64,000 nucleotides of DNA from assembly GCA_016859345.1 (NCBI GenBank), contig CM029126.1, forward strand, positions 12,937,527 to 13,001,526. Direction: 5' to 3'. The translations under genes and the position numbers were made by a program. Position 1 is the stretch's first letter. Each line of letters begins with the position of its first letter. Positions 24,072 to 35,168 of this stretch are shown here, one piece after another. Under the pieces are notes generated by a model. It was given only the letters and a program-made list of their open reading frames with translations, was not told where the DNA came from and made no database searches. The DNA is from Istiophorus platypterus. Taxonomy: Eukaryota > Chordata > Actinopteri > Istiophoriformes > Istiophoridae.

Positions 24072-27000
24072 GTTAATATAGCTATGCAAACAACTGCAGG
24101 ACTATTTCCATCAGAAGTTAACAGAAGGCAGAGACAAACTCTGCTTGCTCATTTGTTGAAATTACAATTTTTAATCCCTCTCATAAGAAACCTCGACTGC
24201 CCCACTGAATACCAGGCAGGAAAGAAGAGGAGAGCCAATAGTGTGTCTCACCGTTCGGGTACTGTAGTGGGTGTCCAGTCTTCTGACACCACCCTACAGG
24301 GTGAAGATCGGGGCAGTCTGTGTCCACCCAGTAGTCATATTCTGAACTCCAGCCATCAAAATGGATCTAAATGAGAATAAAAGAGGTGGGAAATTAACAA
24401 ATTAAGACACAAGCCGAGCACAGTGTCGAGACAAAGAACATCTTGACAAGGGGAAATGTTTTACCTTCAGTCGGTGGTCCTCTGTGTTTGCTATAGTTGC
24501 AACACGGATGAGCATTGGGTTCCTCTTATCAACAGCTTCCACTTTCATCCCAATCTGGAAACCATGTGGAGGTCGCTGAAAACACAGAGCATAATAAAAA
24601 TCATGATTTTGTACAGGCTACTGCAGTACACACGGTACTATAAATCTTTGTGTACTTGTATTTTTGTGTATAAATCCTACTGGTTTGAAAGCCCGAGCAG
24701 GAGCAGCCTGTGTTCCTGTTTCTTCTAGGTATTTCTCCCATGAGAAACTCTTGGGTTGCTTATATTCTAAAGGAGATGAAATTAAGACTCATTAGCTGCA
24801 TCAATCACTGAAGACAGTCAACACATTAGCACAGACACTACTGTAGTTTCCTAGATCAAAAAGATGAGACAATCTGGGCATTCACAGGAAGTGATAGCAA
24901 CATGCATTTTACATTAATGTACTGTAAAATTAGCTCAAATATATTTAAGAGAGAAAAAAGAAAGTCATTTGTCAGTAGAAACAAAATTTGGAAAATACCA
25001 GAAAAGTGTAGAAAACTTTCTACAGAAAAAAACATACAGGAAAGAAAAAAAAACTGGTGGCTTTATTGTTAGAATCTTATACTAACATAATTAGCTTATA
25101 ATGTTAGTTAGCTAAATTAGCTGGGCCCTACAATATATTAAAGTAGTTTATACTGACCCACATGTGTCTTGGTCTGTGTCTTACCAGCTGGAGTCGTCAG
25201 AGTTAGCTCAGCCTCTTCACAGTACCCGACAGGATGGATGTACGGACTGCTAGCATCACACCTTAACCCAAAAACACCACACAGGTGAACACAAAGTTGA
25301 AGACATACAATTTTGTTTAATTTCCAAACCTTTCGAAAACCTTAGCACATTTATTTCCAGTACCTTTCCATACTCTGTCTAACCACGCTACATCAGCATC
25401 ATTCAGAAGCCATAGAGATGTTTGAATACCAACGATTTCACCTTGTTTCAAGTTACCTCCTAGTGGACTAGGGAATATCTTTGGATCATCTCTGTTCTTT
25501 AAGTCTGAAACAAGACTCTCACCAGTAATCATATGTGTCATCCCAGTTGTCAAAATGAATGAGCAGGCGGTTGTCGACAACAGCAGCAATGGTTGCTACA
25601 CAGATCAAGGAGGGGTTCTTCCTGTCGACCGCCTCTAGCTTCATCCCTGCTCTGAATCCAGACGGAGTCACAGACTGAAAGGAAAAAAATTCAATATAAA
25701 CGTTTAGCTTGTGTATACACAATACATATCAAGTCCCAGAATTTAATAACCATCCGATGGCTTCGGACAGTATGACTGGGTGGTTGATACTCACTGTGTT
25801 GAGGCTCTTGAAAAGGTGTTTTGGGGCCAGTTGACCCCTACAGTTCTTCACATACGTGCTCCAATTAAACTCTCCGTCCTTACAACCTACCAGGCAAAAT
25901 TAGTCATTAAGGACACCACTAATATTTACAGAAATATTTCATATCCAATAATTTGTTAATTTGTAAAACCATGGATATTTGCTGTTTAGTCAGCGTTTTT
26001 GCAGCTACCTTTAGGCAACAATAACTTGTGTCCATTCTTCTCACACCAGCTGGCTGGTTTCAAATCCCACGAATCAGCGTTGGCCCAGAAGTCATAGCAT
26101 TCTTGGTAACCATCAAAATGAAGCCTTACCCTGTAACCTTGGATCTGAGAGGAAAGGGGCCACAAGCACAAATTCAGGACAAATGTGAAAGGCAAGGATA
26201 AAGACATACAAAGTCCTCTGCTGAATCAAAGCCATTAACAACCATTAGAAGCCGCACCTCTGCAACAGTGAGCACACAGAACAGAGACGGGTGGGATGGG
26301 TCAAGTCCTTCAAGCTTCATCCCGACTTTAAAACTGTTCCTGCTTTGGGGAAGCGACTGGTGCTGCAAGACAAATTTACATCACATCACATTTCCGTGTA
26401 ACAGACAAAAGATAAACTAAAACAGAACAGCAAAATCTGGTTTCACTGAACAACATTAAGGCGGTAGGTGTATATGGAGACTTATACCTCTTTGAATAGT
26501 TTAACAGGAGCAGCAATGGCCCTCTCCTCTTCAAGGTAAGAAGGCCAGCTCCATGCCCGCTTCTTATTGGGAGGGGCAGTCACTGAGGGTAGGCAAAAAA
26601 AAAAAACAAACAAACAAACAAGCAAAATATTATACATACATTATATACCTCTTAAAGTTTATCAGATAATTAGGAGTGAAAAGAAAAGTTTTAATTTACA
26701 CTAATATATTTCATGTGCATGTGAAAATGCACAGAGTATTTATACACCTGACCCAATGTATGTCAGTTCTCATTTGCAGACTGTCAAACTGAGAGAAACA
26801 GGGTCAAGTTAGAGTTAAGACATTTTAAATGCCAATGAGAACATAAGACAAATTTTCATATATGCTAAAATATTTGAAAATAAAAGCTGGTTTACTGGTG
26901 ATATAGGAGATGACAGTCTTCAATATATCAGCAGAGGAACAGTGAAAAATTAATTTGAAACAATAAACCGCAAAATTTTAAGACCAATGAGCTGAATTTA

Positions 27001-28575
27001 AGAAATAGTTTTCAGATATGTGGAAGGCCCCTTAAAGCCTTGAACTTCGGTAATGTCAAACGTTTAAAGATTTTCATAGGATGTAGAGACACTGTAAGAC
27101 AGGAAAACAGTCAGCAGCAACAGCAGTCTAACATACCCAGTTTTGCTATTTTGGCACCTCTCCTGCCTTTGGTAGTCTTGGCCTTTTCCTAGAGAAAAGA
27201 ATGGAAAATTACCAGCAATTGGTATTTTGTTTGGAAAATGATTCTTAACATCTGAGTGCCCAGTAGCTCTGGAAGTGAACAACACAAATGATGAATGCTA
27301 AGAGTATCCTCCTTACCTCTGGTTCCTCTTGGTTGTCTTCCTCTTCATCAGCAGAATCCATGAAGATCTTCCTCTTTTTGCGCACACGTTTACCGAGCCT
27401 TTCACCTTCAACTGCCTGACTCTCCCGTGCTTCCCCTGGAGACGATCTTTTAAAAAGAATGATTTGGCTCATGAAAATTTTTTTTTAAAAGAATATTAAT
27501 CTGAAGGACAAAAAAGAGGTTTGAGCAAATACAAAGTGTGTGATTGTACCTGCCACTGGAGGGTTGTGCACAAACGGAGCTACAGAATTTGCCCTGAAAG
27601 AGGGCATCCTTGGGAACACGGCCACCGCAGGCCCGGCACCTTGACAGCTCCCCATTTGGGCCCATGTCAGAGCTAGAGCCAACTTCAACACTGGGACCAA
27701 CCTCCACACTGGGCCCCTCTTCTAAAGACAGCGGCACAGAACCAGGAGCTGGGAGACAGAAAGAAAGAAAAAGGGCCTGAAGGTGAGGCTCCTCACTCTC
27801 CAAACTATTGATAGAGCATAAAAAAAACATTGCACTTATTTATAATAACAGTGTAGTAAGAGTTAAAGATGTGCTGCCTTACCTTTACCTTGCGAGGATC
27901 CTGGCTGACTCTGATTGGCTGGAGCTTTTGCTATGCCGCTCTGTGATTGGCCCTCTGGAGGAGGGGTGGGAGTGTGAGACTGAGCTGGGTCCAAGGTCTC
28001 ACGGTTAGGCTCTGCCTCCTGCCCTTTGACCTCTAGGTCTGTGACAATCTCAAGAGTCCCAAACTCTGTCATGCGGAACTGAAAGACACAAAGAAAAAAA
28101 AACAGATATGCTCATCAGGGTTTCTTTCAGGACACTGTCGAGCCATGGTGGTAAGCCACAATGATTCTCTTTCAACTCAACTCAAAATAAGATCTAATAA
28201 TCATCTAATAGTCACGGTTGTTAACGTTGGCATTTCGTCCCTTTTTCTGCCGAAGATTGACATTTTATTTTTCTAAAAATGCATTAATCATCTATGATGC
28301 TTGCAGATGTGGTCTTTATTTCAACTGAGGCGACCCACCTTTACTACAAAACACTTTGGGAAGCCCTGCTGTTATATATCTGAATGTAATCAAAGACAGG
28401 TTAATAAGCATCTAGACAGTGAGGGATGATCTTGAACGAGAACGCAAACAAATCTCTCATGTACCCTGATGTCGCTGCCTGGCAGTGTGGCAATGCCATC
28501 CTTCCAGTCGAGAGCACCGATCATGTCAAACTCTGCTCCCTGGGAGGGACCATCACTGGGTGGAGTGTCAGTCAT
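20483..28575 (-). CDS. l3mbtl3: Lethal(3)malignant brain tumor-like chromatin reader (L3MBTL3-type)
   Basis: This is a nuclear Polycomb-type repressor whose MBT repeats bind mono- and dimethyl-lysine on histones. Twenty-one coding exons join in frame, giving 825 residues: 28465-28575, 27883-28078, 27550-27748, 27317-27446, 27137-27188, 26488-26582, 26258-26362, 26009-26144, 25795-25886, 25523-25674, 25185-25261, 24681-24766, 24465-24575, 24252-24366, 23912-24011, 23141-23335, 22922-23023, 22752-22810, 22471-22643, 22124-22186, 20483-20611. Domains in order are an N-terminal LDWKDGIATLPGSD motif, an FCS zinc finger, a basic linker (GKRVRKKRK), three MBT repeats, a C2HC finger and a SAM domain. 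The start is ATG 28573-28575. The N-terminal motif and FCS finger favour L3MBTL3; the C2HC region resembles both L3MBTL3 and L3MBTL4. A teleost-specific or fourth paralogue is possible. Confidence 0.9.
23141..24011 (-). other. l3mbtl3: C2HC zinc finger of the L3MBTL gene
   Basis: Exon 23912-24011 ends in CPTPGCNGVGHIRGPRFGTH. It splices to exon 23141-23335, which begins with QMSCPYSEMNLNKEG. Together they make the C-x4-C-x-H-C type finger shared by L3MBTL1, L3MBTL3, L3MBTL4 and MYT1-like proteins. The phrase LPDRLSGEKP after it matches L3MBTL3. Confidence 0.88.
24252..26582 (-). other. l3mbtl3: Three MBT repeats of the L3MBTL gene
   Basis: MBT1 (exons 26488-26582, 26258-26362, 26009-26144) includes FKVGMKLEGLDPSHPSLFCV and LHFDGYQECYDFW. 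MBT2 (25795-25886, 25523-25674, 25185-25261) includes GMKLEAVDRKNPSLICVAT and HFDNWDDTYDYW. MBT3 (24681-24766, 24465-24575, 24252-24366) includes GMKVEAVDKRNPMLIRVAT and HFDGWSSEYDYW. MBT2 keeps the F-x2-W-x3-Y aromatic set that forms the methyl-lysine cage in L3MBTL1, so ligand binding is expected. In MBT2 the usual HPVGWC reads HPVGYC. Confidence 0.92.
27550..27748 (-). other. l3mbtl3: FCS-type zinc finger exon of the L3MBTL gene
   Basis: The exon encodes residues 103-168. CRACGG begins at residue 140 and FCSSVC ends at 162, giving the C-x2-C ... C-x3-C FCS pattern used by Polycomb-group proteins, mainly for RNA binding. Just before it is a short internal duplication (PSVEVG twice). The exon closes at an AG|GTAC donor. 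Confidence 0.85.
27877..27889 (-). promoter_or_regulatory. Tandem alternative splice donors, L3MBTL exon 2
   Basis: The minus strand reads AAGGTAAAGGTAAGG here. Two GT donors lie 6 bases apart (exon end 27889 or 27883) and both keep the frame. The gene would make forms with or without two extra codons. The downstream site fits the consensus better. Confidence 0.5.
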
Positions 28576-29939
28576 TCCAACTCCTCTAATATCCCCTAAC
28601 CTGCAAAAACACAACAGTCAGATCCAAGACAGTCATTTACTGACAAAGAAAACATTGCCGATGTTGAAAAGACGTATGAAAGATGGAATAAACAGAGTCA
28701 ATCCACAACTCTCCCGACAATTTCGTCACGGTTTTCGTCTGCTGTGTCGAGTGTGCGACAATCACAGTGATATCAACCCTCACCACCGTTGTGTTTACCA
28801 ACCACATGCTCCCAACTACAAATGCAGTTTTTTACCTGCACTTGTAAACAGCAGCACGCAGCATCACCGCCAGATGGCGACTGTGTGCTAGCTTGCAGGA
28901 TACACCATGCACTTCGATTTCAGACAAAACAGTCAATAATAATATTGTTTTGCTGGTCAACTGGCGGCGAAATACGTGCACAAACGGCTTCATTAGGGTG
29001 AACCTTCATCAAGATCATTGACAAACACTAGGAAAGAGGTCTCAACTTTAAGTTAACCACACAAGTTCATCTTTTCCTTGTTTTGACAGTATCTCTTAAA
29101 ACCGGCCGTTTGCCTTGTCATGAACAAGCGAGGGGATGTTTTGTTTATCAAATTTAAGGAGAACACTGTTTTCTGCGCCGACTGGCCAAACTTAAAAACG
29201 TTTTTATCCGACTAATATTATGATATAACGTTTTACTGTTGACGCATGTTCAACACTGAATTAAGGTGATATTTTCTGTTTGCACGATCGGCAATACCAT
29301 GTCAAAAGTAAACAACACCCCAGGCTAATGGATCTTGATTAAGTTTGACTTTGCTCTTCATACCTCAGTTTTATTCTAGCCATAAATAAAGTGTATGTAA
29401 GAGCGCCCATGATTAGCATTCGTCTTATACAAAATGGCGGAGCATAGGAAGAGGCCACTAACACGTTTAAACTATGTAAATTACTCAAGTTACCAATTTA
29501 AACAAATCGTGCGAAGCCGCTACGCCTCGAACAAAAGCAAATGCGTCCCGTGTAATTTCCTGACTTTGTGTTTTCCTTCACTCTGGGTATTTTCTTCACT
29601 TTCCCCTTGTCACGGAATGTCAGCCCAGGTTGCTAGCTAGCGCTGACATGAAGCTAACAGTGAGCTAGCTCCACTCCGTCCAGCTGAACTGAGGATAGCA
29701 CAACGGCTAGCCGTAGCATTGTGACTGGATGCTGCCAGCTAAGGACAATCTGTAATAAATAAGTTTCCCGGTTAATAACAATAGGAAAACGCATTTTGCC
29801 AAACGCCAATATTTCGGATAACGCCGCGCACACACGCAATAACACGACGCTCCTGTTACGAGCTTCAACATTGTTGCTTGAGTAATTTCTTCAATAGAAA
29901 CTTGAAAAAAAAAAAAAACGATTTATTCTCGCCGTTTTA

Positions 29940-31582
29940 AATCTGAGTGGAAATAATGGGAACTAACCCCGTTCGGCAAAACGACGGTCGGCTTTTCAAA
30001 TTTCACCACTGTTAATGGTAACAAACGGGCACCGGCGCCCGTATTGTTTTAAAAAAAACGCAGAACTCACCTCGTTTCTGTTTTAACTCTTATTTAGAGC
30101 TGGATAGAAGAGGGATGCGCATGCGTGCAAGATGCGCCTCTGACAACTTTGGGTCTCGGAAAAGTTCAGTTCAGTATCGGTGGTCAATACCAGGCCTTTA
30201 TGCACTCACAACACGCCCAAAACTCCGCTCGCCGCCGATATAACGAATCCTGCCGGGGTTCATGTTTCACCCTTTGACCGTAACAGCCTCAGAAGTGGCC
30301 CCCTCCTCCTCCTCCTCCTCCTCCTCTTCCCTCCCTCCCTCCGAGAAGTACGACCGTATATCAGCGGAGCGCAGGGACCGCAGTGTCTCCCATTAGCGTC
30401 CAGGAGCGGCCGGTTCATCTTGCGGGCAAGACCGGTCGTTGTCTCACCCCCCCCCCCGGTTCATAACCCCGCCGGGACCGTGTGACGGCCGAGCCGCACG
30501 CCGATCGGCCGAGCACGGGCGATAACCGGGTTGTGCACGCCGGTGCTAAGTGTAGGATTAAATACTCAGCCTTGTTTTAACAAAAAACAAAAACAAAAAC
30601 AAAAACACCTCAAGTGCCATTTTCGAAGAACAACAAAAAACAACAACAACAAACACGCGATTACGTCGCCACACAAGAGTCCGGACCGGCTCGGTTCGTG
30701 AAACGCATCCACATCCACAGTTATGTTGGGCTAATGTGAAGAGGCGGAAAAAAAAAGAAGAAGAGCCCCCTGTAACGTTGAATGAAGTCGGGCAGGATAA
30801 ATACACACAATCGGTCCATGCTGATCTAAAATTAGCGTAGCGCCGAGTCTAACGGGCTAAGACACGACATGTTGTTTTTTTTTATGTTGTTGTTTCTGTT
30901 GTTGTTGTTGTTGTTGTTGTTGTTTTTTTTTTTTTAGATCCCATCCATCAAACCAAGGAGCCGCTGCGCCGTGTGGTGTGGTAGCACCTCTTATGGCACT
31001 TTGAACGCTACTTGATGTATGGGTTTATGCTTTTAATGTGACACTTAATCCGCTTAAAGTCAACCGAGGAACCACTCCGGGCGTCTCCTTCCTCGTCCGA
31101 TTGGTATTTTTTTGTCCTAAGTATTTCTTGGTGATCCACACACTCATTTTCTGGTCAGATTATTCTCCAGCTAACCTGCAGCATTCAATCCCTCCCACAC
31201 TGGGCGGCTATGGTTCCTCCGCTATATAACAGGCGACGGATCTCTCGCCGCTTTCGCCCTAATTTCCCCTGGAAATAAACAGCGCCCGGGGCACGGATTG
31301 CCACCGTAACCCCGACCGTGCGTCCGGGGGCCGGCTGACAGGTAGATGTTGATGGGGGGGGAGAAAAAAAAAAGTCTTTATTTCAGTCAACAAAGACCAA
31401 CCCCTGATAACGAGGTGAAACGAGTTCAGGCTCGGCTGCCGAAAGCGCCGGCGCCGGCTCCGGTCCTGCGTCCGGTCGCTAGATGGCGGGAGAAGCCCAT
31501 TTTCCGAGGGATTAGCGGGGTCGTGCGACCCGCTGCGGTTGAGATTATTCGGTAATATCGCCCCTCAGGTGCGGACCATGAG
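29940..31582. promoter_or_regulatory. CpG-rich bidirectional promoter region, L3MBTL (-) and tmem244 (+)
   Basis: The two genes diverge from this 1.6-kb stretch. It is CpG-dense at both ends, with (CTC)n at 30297-30330, a (GTT)n run at 30897-30924 and a C run near 30450. A TATA-like TATATAA at 31223-31229 lies about 350 bases before the tmem244 ATG and may drive that gene. Confidence 0.55.
30071..30130 (-). other. Likely non-coding first exon of the L3MBTL gene
   Basis: A GTGAGT donor lies at the left edge (minus strand) inside CpG-rich DNA, 1.5 kb upstream of the coding start. The acceptor at 28601-28602 opens the coding exon (28465-28600). The exon's right edge is a guess. Confidence 0.4.
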
Positions 31583-34475
31583 ATGGCATTCAAGGGGAAA
31601 GCGGTGGACTCGAAGGTAAGAGGGACGAGGCGCGACGCCGCGGCTTATAACCCGCGCCGGGCGTCTTCTGCGGACTCGCAGTCCGTCGGTCGGAGCCGAC
31701 TGAGGGGAAATCATGTGCGATAAAATAAGGATGTGACGGGCTGGTGCTGTGGTGGCTGTGGGTTGTTTTTTTTTTTTTAATTAATATACATATAAATAAT
31801 TTGTCGTTTATTATAATCCCAAACGCATGCGGCAGGCCGGGTATGTGCAGCGTACGAGATCCGCTATCTCCCCGTTGACACTGCTGCGCACCCCCCCGGC
31901 TGCATGAAAGCCTATAATACTGTATGTAGGGCTGCACACAGCCAGGTCAGTGTCTGCTGTGTTACTTTACCTGGGAAATTTACGTGGTGTTGCCTACTAG
32001 ACAGATTAATTTAAAAAACAACAACAACAACAACAACAACAACTGTGCTGTGAAATAACGACCCAATTCTCTTGTCTCAATCCCACAGACCGTGCTCCTC
32101 AATCTGCTGCTGTGTCTAATCATATTTTACTCTCTTTTCTACATGATTGGAAGTGTGTGCTTCGGTGCCTTCAGGTGGGACGACCCCCCCCCCTACACAC
32201 ACACACACACACACACAAACATAAACACACACATACACACACCTGTCCTCAACCACTTTACCAAATGTCTCCAATGATCATCAGAGTGTGGCCAATACAG
32301 GATGATTATCACATCTGTTATTAGTCTCCTTACCAAGATTTTTTTTAAAGCAAACTATACATTATGATAAGAATTTGATATGGTTTTATATAGATTGAAC
32401 AACAGTATACATAGTGGTTAAAAAGAGCAATAAGGCTTTATTTTACTGGTCGTATTACGTCCCAAGTTTTATTGGCGTTACCTGTGATTTGGTAGATATT
32501 ATAGGAAAATTTAGACAGTATTCTGAGAAAGTTATTTCTGTGTTTAATAAATTTTGTTGAGCTAAAAAAAAAAAAAAAAATATCAGTGGAATAATAATAT
32601 CAGTGGAATTAATAAATTGGAAATATACCAACTGATTTGGAACTCTACAATAAAGTTAAACCAAATTAGCTACATCTACTGCTACTTGCACGTTTATGGA
32701 TAAATGGTAATGGCCTAACAGTGTATTATAGTGTTTCTATTCTCAGGCAACTTTTTGTCCACTTTCAGTTCAAGAGTTTCACTTGTAGTGGAGCATTACT
32801 ACAGTATAACATTGGTGCTTTTACATAAGTTAATAATATGTGTATTTTCTCCACCACTGCTTCCCATATATATATATAGGGGATCTTGAGATCTTCACTT
32901 GAAGCATCCAGTCTAAAAGAGACCAAAATATCCGTAACCAATTTCCCAGTGCATCAATCAAAAATAATTGCAGACTTATTTAATAAATAAAGGAGAACTG
33001 TCTCAGAATGTATGACATATACCAGACTCTGCAATGACAAACAGCACAGTAATTGAAACAATCTAATGCAAGAAACCTAATGTGATGAAGATTATAGTCT
33101 CCAGACCCGCAAGTGCCCCGATCCCCAAGAGCGCCACGTTCACCGCACATCAATAGGTGTATCAGGAATTAATGAATTACAGTTTTGTTTTCCACAGTGT
33201 CAATGGAAATGGTGGAATGGTAATGTTTTTTCAAACAACTGTCCAGCATCTGCACCTCATAGTAACACCCTTCTGTATAGAATTCTTCTATCAAAACAGA
33301 CGTTTAGAAACTTCTGTTAACTTTTTTTTATTGTGGTCTTCACATGGTGAACATCCTAGATAAACCTGTTCAATAAAATAATAACACATACAAACCAGGG
33401 CAGGTATCACTGTTTTTTACTAGATCCATTTTAAAAACATAATGTACGTAGTCTGCAGGTTGGACCTAATAGGTATTCAGAGGTGATGAGATATATGCAC
33501 TGTGAACAGAGCAGAAGGAACAGGGGGGTCAATAGGAGCCTCTGTACATCTTATATCAGTCCCAGGGCCCCATTACTGGCTTAAACTGCCCGTGGAGCCA
33601 CCTTTGCAACGGTGTTTGACCTGCTCCAAAAGACTTAAAAACAGCACTGGTGTTTTCTACAGAGAGAGATTTTGTTATCTCAAAATTAAGGTCCTCTCTC
33701 ATGAGTGTTTACATTACTTTGTCCACATCCCATTGCCTATGTGTCAAGACTCCATTTACTTGATGCCAGGTAGATAATACAAGAGCTGAGATACAGTTAC
33801 ACTTATTGTACTTTCATTAAATTGCTGACTTGCACCAAGTACAATCATTTCTCCTTATTCAGGTTGGATCACTTTGACGGACTGATTCCATTTGACTTTA
33901 AGACTGAACCTGCGGAATCCAACTCCAAATACTTGGGTGAGCATACTTATTGCAGTCATCATGATTAGCAGTGAGCTTGAACTTTGTAAAAAATAATGTG
34001 TATTCTTACTCCTTTGGTCTCCCTCAGTGAATCTCCTGTCCTTGGAGCTCACCTACTTTTGCAGTGGCCTTTTGTTTGCTGCAGTGGTTAGGAGGCGGGT
34101 TTGGGATTACGCCCTCACCGTCACACTTCTGCATGTATTGATCACCAGCCTCGGTGAGCAAGAATCTAACAATGTATCTGCTCAGGTAACCAACACAAAT
34201 TATTAAGTGTGTGGTGATATTGCAAATTCTGTTTCCTTGTCGCAGTAATGTTGGAGTTTCCCATGGTTTGGCAGTGGTGGCTGGCGTTAGGTAAAACAAA
34301 CATGACCAGGACTTTATCTGAAAGTTATTACATCTAACTGTGTTAGCTGAATAACGCTCTACCTCTTTTTTGCTCCATAGGTAGCGGCTTGTTTCTGATG
34401 ATCTGCAATGGTCAGCTGATAGCTTATTTCACCTGCCAAAGTGACCAGAGCTACGCCTCCTTCAGCATCTACTGA
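31583..34475 (+). CDS. tmem244: Transmembrane protein 244
   Basis: Six exons join in frame, giving 152 residues: 31583-31615, 32089-32174, 33863-33936, 34028-34153, 34246-34290, 34381-34475. Four hydrophobic segments are visible: LLNLLLCLIIFYSLFYMIG, LLSLELTYFCSGLLFAAVV, the segment around YALTVTLLHVLITSLVMLEF, and LALGSGLFLMICNGQLIAYF. IPFDFKTEP, ELTYFCSGL, VWDYAL and VMLEFP match vertebrate TMEM244 as I recall it. Its function is not known to me. It is divergent from the L3MBTL gene, as recalled for TMEM244 and L3MBTL3 in mammals. The start was chosen at 31583 because it gives the family N-terminus (MAFKGKAVDSK); an out-of-frame ATG sits 5 bases upstream. Confidence 0.92.
32010..32042. repeat. 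(CAA)n tract in tmem244 intron 1
   Basis: About 9 CAA units lie 46 bases before the exon 2 acceptor. Confidence 0.9.
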
Positions 34476-34886
34476 CAGACAGAAAAGTAACTGTGAATAA
34501 ACTTTGTTATAAACAGTCTTGTGAAGCAGGATAGAAAGGATCAGAACAGATGCTCTCTTCACGGAGACACACATTAAAGTCTCCCTTGGTAATTGGCTCC
34601 TCACCATCACCCATAAAGTATGAGCCAGGTCCAATTTGTGTTTAAGGGTTGTCAATAGACTGGCATCCTATTGTTTTCATGTAAATGCCATAAGGAGATG
34701 TTCTCTGTATTTTGCCTGTGATGCACAATGCCACTGTCACTGTGCAGGATTTTAAGGCAGCTTGTGAAGTATTTTCAGTACCTTTTTAAGCTGTAAATTT
34801 AATAGCTGCCTGGGAATGTTGCCATACATCTTTGCTGCATATTTTAAAGATAAACTCATAAGGTGTTAAAAGATAAAACAGCTTTG

Positions 34887-34901
34887 AATAAAGTGTTTAT
34901 T
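34887..34901. terminator. Back-to-back poly(A) signals for tmem244 (+) and sgk (-)
   Basis: A plus-strand AATAAA (34887-34892) and a minus-strand AATAAA (34896-34901) lie 3 bases apart between two convergent genes whose stop codons are at 34475 and 35169. The tmem244 3' UTR would be about 430 bases and the sgk 3' UTR about 270. Usage is inferred. Confidence 0.6.
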
Positions 34902-35168
34902 GTTTAATCCCTGTACACATAGGGTAACGAGGACTTCTGAAATAGTGACCAGCCTATTTCACGTTATGAACTGATACCAATATTTAAAATAACAGTAATA
35001 AAAATATAAATACATATCATTTAGTTAAGTGTAACCAATGAAACGTACAGTGTATTGCAGCATTAGTGCAAGAATTTTTTGCCCAAGTGTTTGAAAATAG
35101 AATTTCAATTAATAATTCATGAACTAAAAAATAAATATTTGAACATGCTCCCAGAGGATTTGGTGTTG

